From Holacanthus passer (taxonomy: Eukaryota; Chordata; Actinopteri; Pomacanthidae), in assembly GCA_025331565.1 (NCBI GenBank), contig JAFREQ010000166.1:937989-1001988 (forward strand): a stretch of DNA of 64,000 nt, read 5' to 3'. Numbering within the stretch: the stretch's first letter is position 1; each line of letters starts with the position of its first letter. Positions 60,701-64,000 of the stretch are shown here, piece by piece. A program made the position numbers and the translations under genes. Under the pieces are notes generated by a model. The model did no database searches and was not told where the DNA came from. It was given only the letters and a program-made list of their open reading frames with translations.

Positions 60701-62222
60701 AACGACTCATTCTCAAGACCCGCCTGTAAGAATAACGTGGAAACAAGATGTTACTTTTTCACTTGTGTTCATTTACAACCACTCCACCGGCCAACCTGCA
60801 ACAATCGTGACAGTTTAAACTTCATCCAAACACATGAGACCTGTCAACACCCAAACCAAAGACGAGCGTTTCAACAGCAATCACCATCTTCTCCTCTGTC
60901 TCTGGCAAATGAAGCTGTTTAAAACCCACTGGTTTACAAAATGCAAAAACTTTCAACGTGCTTTGGTTTTCATCTGCAACCGACACAGCAAATTTACAAG
61001 CTGTTTGTTCCTGAAGGAAATACATGATTGCAGAAAAATGTTGCAAAATGTTTTTCACATTGAATGCACTCCACTTGCTACTGCATTAATAGGCTCAGGC
61101 TCATTATAGTCCTAAATTACAAATTAGCCTCAGCAGATTTTAGAATATGTACAACACATGACAGTCAGTATCCTTGAAGCCTCAATTTGGAGGCTTGGAC
61201 CTTCCTACCCTGGTGTGTTTTCCACACTTGTTCACTTGCTCAAACAGAGAGGAAAAAATAAATTGTTAATAAATTGTGGACTGACCCTGGGTGAAGGAAC
61301 CTTGGCCCTCTTCCTCTGCAGGCCATCCTGTAGCTCCTCTGGAGGAAGCAGGCTGAAGGAGAAGATGTTCCCGTCATCTCCCGCTGTCAGCACAAAGTGG
61401 TCGTCATGGCCACAGCGGATGTGCCGCACGTGTCCGTACTGGTTGTCGTGAACGCTGAGAGCCCAGTAGGCCTGCATGGAGGTGAGGCTGTGGTCGCCGG
61501 GCTGCAGCGGGTAAACCCTGATTGAGCCTGAGTGCATGCCACAGAGCAGCAGCTGCCTGTTGGAGCTACGAAACACCAAAAACACCACGAGGGAAACTTT
61601 ATACAGGCAATAGTGTTGTGGTTCCAGTGGGCTCTAAAGTTTACCACCTAAAAAGTTGTTTGTCCTTTCAACACAAACGCAATGAGGATAGAACAGATTA
61701 TCAAACTATTATTAGTGACAGCACCACAAGCCTCAGTTGTGAATTTCAAAATGACTTTATCTGAAGGGCCCCTCAAGAATGCTCCGTCCTCTCTATGCTG
61801 AGAGCCTAGTTCCGCCCCTGTGTGTGCTGTTTGGTGCTGGACAGGTCGTGTACAGTGGATTTATCAGATCTTGTTTGCTGAAAACAGGGTTGATAAGAGT
61901 CTGAACCAAGCAGCGAATGTGCTGTAAAACCACAATGACGAGCTAAAAATGGGCAAAAGTGCTGCAGAGTTGGTAAGAATTCTCTGTGAGTTCAGATCTA
62001 CGAGCAACATTTTCACATTCCATTCAGTTATTTGATTCATTTTTGATATGAAGGACACTGGTTTGATTTGTTTGGCTACCTGAAGGTGACGGAGCAAATG
62101 GGGTCGTCTTCTGAGTTGTGGACAGGCAGGAAGTCAAAGGGTTCGTCCTGTTGCTGGTCTGGATCCTGGTCCTGCTTCTCAGAGAACTTACAGTGATACA
62201 AGAAACCTGCGTCAAAGCCTCC
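49556..62222 (-). CDS. cfap44: CFAP44 (WDR52), C-terminal 19 exons; 5' part lies beyond the right edge
   Basis: Nineteen exons read leftwards on the minus strand: 62222-62080, 61565-61286, 60723-60668, 60398-60236, 58323-58193, 57722-57511, 57434-57293, 56861-56684, 56023-55782, 55617-55365, 55200-54997, 54352-54157, 54058-53936, 53039-52909, 52814-52698, 52393-52192, 51915-51755, 51588-51454 and 49780-49556. Every junction has AG/GT sites and the phases join without a break, giving 1,097 residues plus TAG. The first two exons carry the last beta-propeller repeats (VLTAGDDGNIFSFSLL). The rest is long coiled coil with the family blocks HRVSTYRL, AEKAEQARAKIEKRK, GDLKLKSAKDFTVP and GRLVDLEALQTLS. 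CFAP44 pairs with CFAP43 in the tether of inner-arm dynein f in motile cilia and sperm flagella. The human protein is about 1,850 residues, so about 750 N-terminal residues are missing only because of the window edge. The nearest AATAAA on this strand lies at about 48,897. Confidence 0.93.
50190..51003 (+). mobile_element. LINE 3' fragment with TTATC tail, in the last CFAP44 intron
   Basis: Plus-strand frames give PVNIQGMDIEMVTSYKYLGV, LLRRLRSFGVQGALLKTFYD and TVVASAIFHGVTCWGSS, the C-terminal end of a common fish LINE reverse transcriptase. The coding part is broken by an AT microsatellite at about 50,548-50,598. The 3' end is GAATTTCCCCACTGAGGGA followed by TTATC repeats. It is antisense to CFAP44. 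Confidence 0.85.
50548..50598. repeat. (AT)n microsatellite inside a LINE relic
   Basis: AT/TA runs with ATACATCT interruptions, inserted in or grown within the LINE coding remnant. Confidence 0.85.
51454..51588 (-). CDS. cfap44: CFAP44 penultimate exon
   Basis: 45 codons in phase 0 (TKVEEARDALMEVTRSNTER to NARQKKM). The acceptor is followed on its intron side by a CA/TG repeat. Confidence 0.9.
51597..51743. repeat. cfap44: Two (CA)n microsatellites in adjacent CFAP44 intron positions
   Basis: (CA)n at about 51,597-51,623 and 51,711-51,743, both in the 166-bp intron between two CFAP44 exons. The first lies beside the acceptor and so forms TG-rich sequence in the transcript. Confidence 0.9.
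51755..51915 (-). CDS. cfap44: CFAP44 exon: GRLVDLEALQTLS block
   Basis: Encodes GRLVDLEALQTLSGNRKLEE, one of the best conserved C-terminal blocks of CFAP44. The introns on both sides carry CA repeats. Confidence 0.92.
52192..52393 (-). CDS. cfap44: CFAP44 exon: coiled coil
   Basis: Encodes IEFVTNGLVPSDLSPALVL and ELSRLQERIKQLQVEKSQQ, ending one base into a Gly/Val codon at donor GTAAGA. Confidence 0.9.
52698..52814 (-). CDS. cfap44: CFAP44 exon: coiled coil
   Basis: 39 codons in phase 0 (EKSVKSSRKAAEDDLELV to VVVPLRLSQ). A poly-A run on the plus strand sits just upstream of the acceptor and provides its T-rich tract. Confidence 0.9.
52909..53039 (-). CDS. cfap44: CFAP44 exon: coiled coil
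   Basis: Encodes GCEPDLFENTLQLRERRLD and KSADALKKEWDTLVKK. The intron upstream of it (53,040-53,935) holds an antisense LINE fragment. Confidence 0.9.
53285..53870 (+). mobile_element. LINE endonuclease-region relic in a CFAP44 intron
   Basis: The frame GGICFYTDCGWCNDVTVIL...CRPD resembles the endonuclease block (GGxCxyxxxxWCxxxxVxxxxCSPD) of fish LINEs. The remainder is a degenerate extension. Antisense to CFAP44. Confidence 0.55.
53936..54058 (-). CDS. cfap44: CFAP44 exon: Asp/Glu-rich acidic tract
   Basis: Encodes EEEEDSDEDSDEDDEWDDD followed by further Asp. The Asp run is written by a short TCA/ATC trinucleotide repeat on the plus strand (about 53,994-54,011). The exon is flanked by good splice sites and keeps the frame. 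Confidence 0.88.
54157..54352 (-). CDS. cfap44: CFAP44 exon: coiled coil with basic tail
   Basis: Encodes KLQERERALIAAFQASLGE and the basic block KVFKKKIKRVKKKEWTG, which directly precedes the acidic exon. Confidence 0.9.
54997..55200 (-). CDS. cfap44: CFAP44 exon: coiled coil
   Basis: Encodes MESSVCTFDAELQLLRHQK and LADLRHLTFYQELLLLKE, exactly 68 codons in phase 0 between acceptor CATCATCAG and donor GTGGGA. Confidence 0.9.
55365..55617 (-). CDS. cfap44: CFAP44 exon: Glu-rich segment
   Basis: A strongly acidic stretch (MVQEEQEGATSLLEQLDKEM, then long Glu runs) ending HEQDSLLEQ. The Glu-rich middle is low complexity and likely variable between species. The phases fit both neighbours. Confidence 0.88.
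55782..56023 (-). CDS. cfap44: CFAP44 exon: coiled coil
   Basis: Encodes IRKKQTEMNGQIIALRD and LPKILPEETPEKRLQYS, between acceptor CCCACCAG and donor GTACAG. Confidence 0.9.
56150..56530 (+). mobile_element. Same DNA element family, in a CFAP44 intron
   Basis: Contains ATTATTTTCATTTTGGATGA, CTTTGGTCGATGAATTAATG, TCTGACTGTCCAAAACCAAA and AAAGCAGCAAATG. It fills most of the intron at 56,024-56,683. Confidence 0.55.
56684..56861 (-). CDS. cfap44: CFAP44 exon: EDPQDVQAI block
   Basis: Encodes YAEKPNENCEDPQDVQAI and GDLKLKSAKDFTVPKHLRM, conserved in CFAP44. The acceptor is ATGTCTCAG and the donor GTACAC. Confidence 0.9.
57293..57434 (-). CDS. cfap44: CFAP44 exon: helical block
   Basis: Encodes RPAGIKLADRQVERLRK and AEKAEQARAKIEKRKQEW, highly typical of CFAP44. 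The acceptor is CTCCAAAAG; a use of the AG two bases further on would break the frame. Confidence 0.88.
57511..57722 (-). CDS. cfap44: CFAP44 exon: HRVSTYRL block
   Basis: Encodes FRDSLEANVVTVVAICTD then HRVSTYRLPLL, a signature block of CFAP44, followed by a Pro/Arg/Ser-rich, probably disordered stretch unlike the conserved core. Confidence 0.9.
58193..58323 (-). CDS. cfap44: CFAP44 exon: coiled coil
   Basis: Encodes ELQLDRRFTEQAERMK and AWEEERCSIALSKLQD. It ends with a split Trp codon completed by the next exon. The intron before it (58,324-60,235) contains the solo LTR. Confidence 0.88.
58819..59943 (-). mobile_element. Solo LTR of an endogenous retrovirus, minus orientation, in a CFAP44 intron
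   Basis: An LTR of about 1.1 kb with TGTAG...CTACA ends, flanked on both sides by ATTT, a possible 4-bp target duplication as made by gamma/epsilon-type retroviruses. On the minus strand it has TATAAAA (complement of 59,104-59,110) and, about 90 bp on, AATAAA (complement of 59,013-59,018), which gives a U3-R-U5 layout. No internal retroviral sequence flanks it, so it is most likely a recombination remnant. It is sense to CFAP44, so its poly(A) signal or promoter could act on that transcript. It is related end to end with the LTR at 62,892-63,877, though the U3 parts differ. Confidence 0.8.
59339..59430 (-). repeat. U3 tandem repeat of the solo LTR, 42-bp units
   Basis: About two copies of a 42-bp unit containing CACGGGCC and TCTTCCCGGTATTTTTCAT (plus strand), in the U3 part of the solo LTR. 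It is unrelated to the 57-bp unit in the other LTR. Confidence 0.7.
60236..60398 (-). CDS. cfap44: CFAP44 exon: start of coiled-coil region
   Basis: Encodes IETAKQKLEKDRLRREAE and DNQSLPEHVRLKPE, matching the block after the propeller in CFAP44 proteins. The acceptor is CCCCTCCAG and the donor GTACAG. Confidence 0.88.
60668..60723 (-). CDS. cfap44: CFAP44 exon: short linker
   Basis: A 56-bp exon encoding AGLENESLAQDIEDPAAYS, between acceptor TTCTTACAG and donor GTGAGT. It links the propeller to the coiled-coil half, and the phases match both neighbours. Confidence 0.85.
61286..61565 (-). CDS. cfap44: CFAP44 exon: last beta-propeller blades
   Basis: Contains LLLCGMHSGSIRVYPL and FVLTAGDDGNIFSFSLLP, typical WD-blade strands with a TAGDDG turn, then a basic linker RKRAKVPSPR. 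The acceptor is TTTCGTAG and the donor GTCAGT. Confidence 0.9.
61828..62030 (+). repeat. Unclassified dispersed repeat, copy B, in a CFAP44 intron
   Basis: Counterpart of 30,085-30,350, lying wholly between the CFAP44 exons at 61,286-61,565 and 62,080-62,222. Confidence 0.5.
62080..62222 (-). CDS. cfap44: CFAP44 exon: late WD-repeat segment
   Basis: Begins in phase 0 with GGFDAGFLYHCKFSE after acceptor CTGCAG, includes EDDPICSVTF and ends with two bases of a codon at donor GTAGCC. It is the most 5' exon present. No further CFAP44 exon is visible to its right. Confidence 0.85.
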
Positions 62223-62891
62223 CTGCAGAGGAGAGAGAGGAGAAGAAAAAACAACAACCATCTGTTGATATATGTTACCTAATATAGCTTCACCATCTCA
62301 TGTTCTACATCTCCCAGAATGCCTTTTGACACCCCAAAGAGGGAGGCCGTGACGTTTTTCTATAAACTGTGGGGCTGGGTATCGTTTGAACATTTTTTGA
62401 TAATAGCTTCAAAACAGTACCTATGTTTTGGTACACCTTACAATTGTGGAGCAGATTACAAATGTGATTTTCTTTAATCATATAAAATTACATAATTTAT
62501 TTTTTGTCGTTTTGTGTTTGTCTTCTAATCCAGTTGCTGCGAGCTGTTCTCATTAGATTTTTTTTCTCCTCCAGCTCTCTTCACATTTCTTTCATCTCTC
62601 TATCCACTTTCTCATCCATATCATACTTATATTTATACTTTTCCACAAGGACTGCATTTTAAATTATTATGGACATCTCTTATTGATGATTGTTTATGAC
62701 TATGTAATCATAGCCTAACTTAATCTTATTGTTATGCCTCTGTATTTACTCAGTCATTAGTTGTTAATATGTGCTTATTTCTGACTGTTGATGGAAGCAG
62801 TCATGATTTGTGGTTTGTATGAAATCAGATCAAAGAATACTGAAAGTAAAGTTAAGATTATGAATCAGACCAAACTGACTGTGTGTGCTTA

Positions 62892-63877
62892 TGTAGTGTA
62901 AAAACACTACATAAGTGGACTCTGAATGTAATGGGATTTGATGATAAAACTCCCAGGAACTATGCAGCTAGGCGTATAACAGATAGAACTGAATATATGA
63001 ACATGATAAACCTGCATAATACTGTGTGTATCCAAAGAAGCATGTAGTCAGGGATGTGTGTAAAAAAAGTATGTGGCATTCAGAGAATAAGGCCGGGAAC
63101 GGAGCGGGCCAAAGCAACCTGTCAGGCCAGCATGATCTAGGAATCTGGCGGCATAATCTTTAGACGTCCTTGTTCTCATGTATTTTCAATGAAGTCCTTG
63201 TCCACTCTTATCTCTAGTGAAGGTGTGGAACTCATGTTTTCCTGTACCCAATTTTTGTCCACTCTTATCTCTAGTGAAGTTGTGGAACTCATGTTTTCCT
63301 GTGCCCAAGTAAAAAGATCTATGTGTTTCTTTTAAAAAAATTGGCAAGTGTTCTGATGGAAAGAATGGTGGCAGAAAAGTACCATGCAAATATAAATAAA
63401 GGTAAAAACCTAGGAAAATGTCTAAAAATCCAAAACATATTGGTATCACGTGGCAAAGATGAAACACGTTTGGACAAGCCCCCAGGGGGCAGAACTAAGA
63501 ATTAACACATTTCTATTGGTGAAATGTATATAATTTATACTCTTATGGGTTGGACAATAGGCGTGGAAATACACCAACCAAACACCATATAAACGAATGC
63601 AAGTTTCATTTGAGCTCAGAGAGCTCTTGGACTGTGCCTTGTGTACATGCTATTTGTTCTCTTACTTTGTTATTAATAATAAAGTTTTTTGTCACAACAT
63701 CTTGGACTCCTGTTTGAAGATTTTTGAGACCTGTTTGAAGGCATTTTTGAGCAACTTTCCAGCAAGATTTTTAACCTAATTATTGAAGACTTTGAAGAAA
63801 TTTTGATCAATTGAACACCTTTAAAATCTGATTTTGATCCATTGACCTGAGACTTGGGTCCAGAAAATTACCCTACA
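62892..63877 (+). mobile_element. 5' LTR of an endogenous retrovirus, plus orientation
   Basis: Shares with the solo LTR the 24-nt start (palindromic, TGTAGTGT-AAAA-ACACTACA) and the U5 end (TTACCCTACA). The layout is U3 from 62,892, TATAAA at about 63,588, AATAAA at about 63,678 and U5 to 63,877. It is followed by a primer-binding site, so an internal region probably continues past the window edge. It lies in the CFAP44 intron upstream of 62,222 (or 5' of the gene's visible part), antisense to that gene. Confidence 0.82.
63199..63310 (+). repeat. U3 tandem repeat, two 57-bp units
   Basis: Two copies of a unit beginning TGTCCACTCTTATCTCTAGT with only a few differences, inside U3. Such direct repeats in U3 are often enhancers. 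The solo LTR lacks this unit. Confidence 0.75.
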
Positions 63878-63883
63878 TTTCTT

Positions 63884-63901
63884 TGGCGAGCCAGCCAGGA
63901 G
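63884..63901 (+). other. Retroviral primer-binding site, tRNA-Arg type
   Basis: TGGCGAGCCAGCCAGGAG lies 6 nt after the LTR end and is complementary over 18 nt to the 3' end (CTCCTGGCTGGCTCG plus CCA) of vertebrate tRNA-Arg(ACG) as I know it. Arg-primed retroviruses are known in fish (snakehead retrovirus). Confidence 0.75.
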
Positions 63902-64000
63902 GGGAAAGGATCCAGAGGCATCCACCGCCAGAGGCGTCTCCACACCCCGCCACCAGACCCACGGGTACCCACTAAATCAAAGGTAAGCAGAACTTTATCT
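63902..64000 (+). mobile_element. Start of the endogenous retrovirus leader, cut by the window edge
   Basis: The GA/CC-rich sequence after the primer-binding site includes a GTAAGC at about 63,982-63,987 that could be a leader splice donor. No gag reading frame is reached within the window. Confidence 0.5.

Noticed and set aside
1..64000. CRISPR array, bacterial operon or ribosomal RNA gene
   Set aside because: Spliced vertebrate genes and fish repeats throughout; the short tandem repeats are microsatellites or LTR U3 units without spacers.

Overview
The window looks like nuclear DNA of a teleost (ray-finned) fish, probably a percomorph. The evidence is spliced genes with long AT-rich introns and intergenic spaces, abundant CA/TG and GA/TC microsatellites, and relics of typical fish repeats: L2/CR1-like LINEs, Tc1-like transposons, a tRNA-derived SINE, non-autonomous DNA elements, and an endogenous retrovirus whose primer-binding site matches tRNA-Arg. 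Protein-coding content is confined to the right-hand third.

Left part (1-36 kb). I find no convincing coding exon here. The DNA is intergenic or intronic and carries many decayed repeats. Two GC/CpG-richer patches, about 8,703-8,960 and 36,358-36,660, each end in a perfect minus-strand splice donor (AG|GTAAGG and AG|GTAAGA). I read them as candidate alternative non-coding first exons of a minus-strand gene whose body lies left of the window; the gene itself cannot be named.

Middle (36.7-47 kb). After about 6 kb with little recognisable content come two plus-strand, single-exon genes. The first is a complete RING/B-box/coiled-coil/PRY-SPRY TRIM ubiquitin ligase of the fish TRIM16-like/finTRIM type, with an exact ISRE 24 bp upstream of the ATG. 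The second is a complete brcc3 (BRCC36), the JAMM/MPN+ K63-specific deubiquitinase of the BRISC and BRCA1-A complexes, sitting in its own CpG island. A predicted interferon-responsive ubiquitin ligase is thus about 1.5 kb from a K63 deubiquitinase that acts on interferon receptors in mammals.

Right part (49.5-64 kb). The minus strand encodes the C-terminal 1,097 residues of CFAP44 (WDR52), an axonemal dynein-tether protein, in 19 exons that join in one intact frame. The N-terminal WD-repeat exons lie beyond the right edge. Its introns hold antisense LINE relics, a non-autonomous DNA element, a sense-oriented solo LTR (with a possible 4-bp target duplication) and, at the right edge, a plus-strand 5' LTR plus primer-binding site of the same retrovirus family. 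The two LTRs form an inverted pair around CFAP44 exons 60,236-62,222.

The points most worth following up are the ISRE-driven TRIM beside intronless brcc3, the inverted LTR pair in CFAP44, and the two candidate minus-strand promoters.
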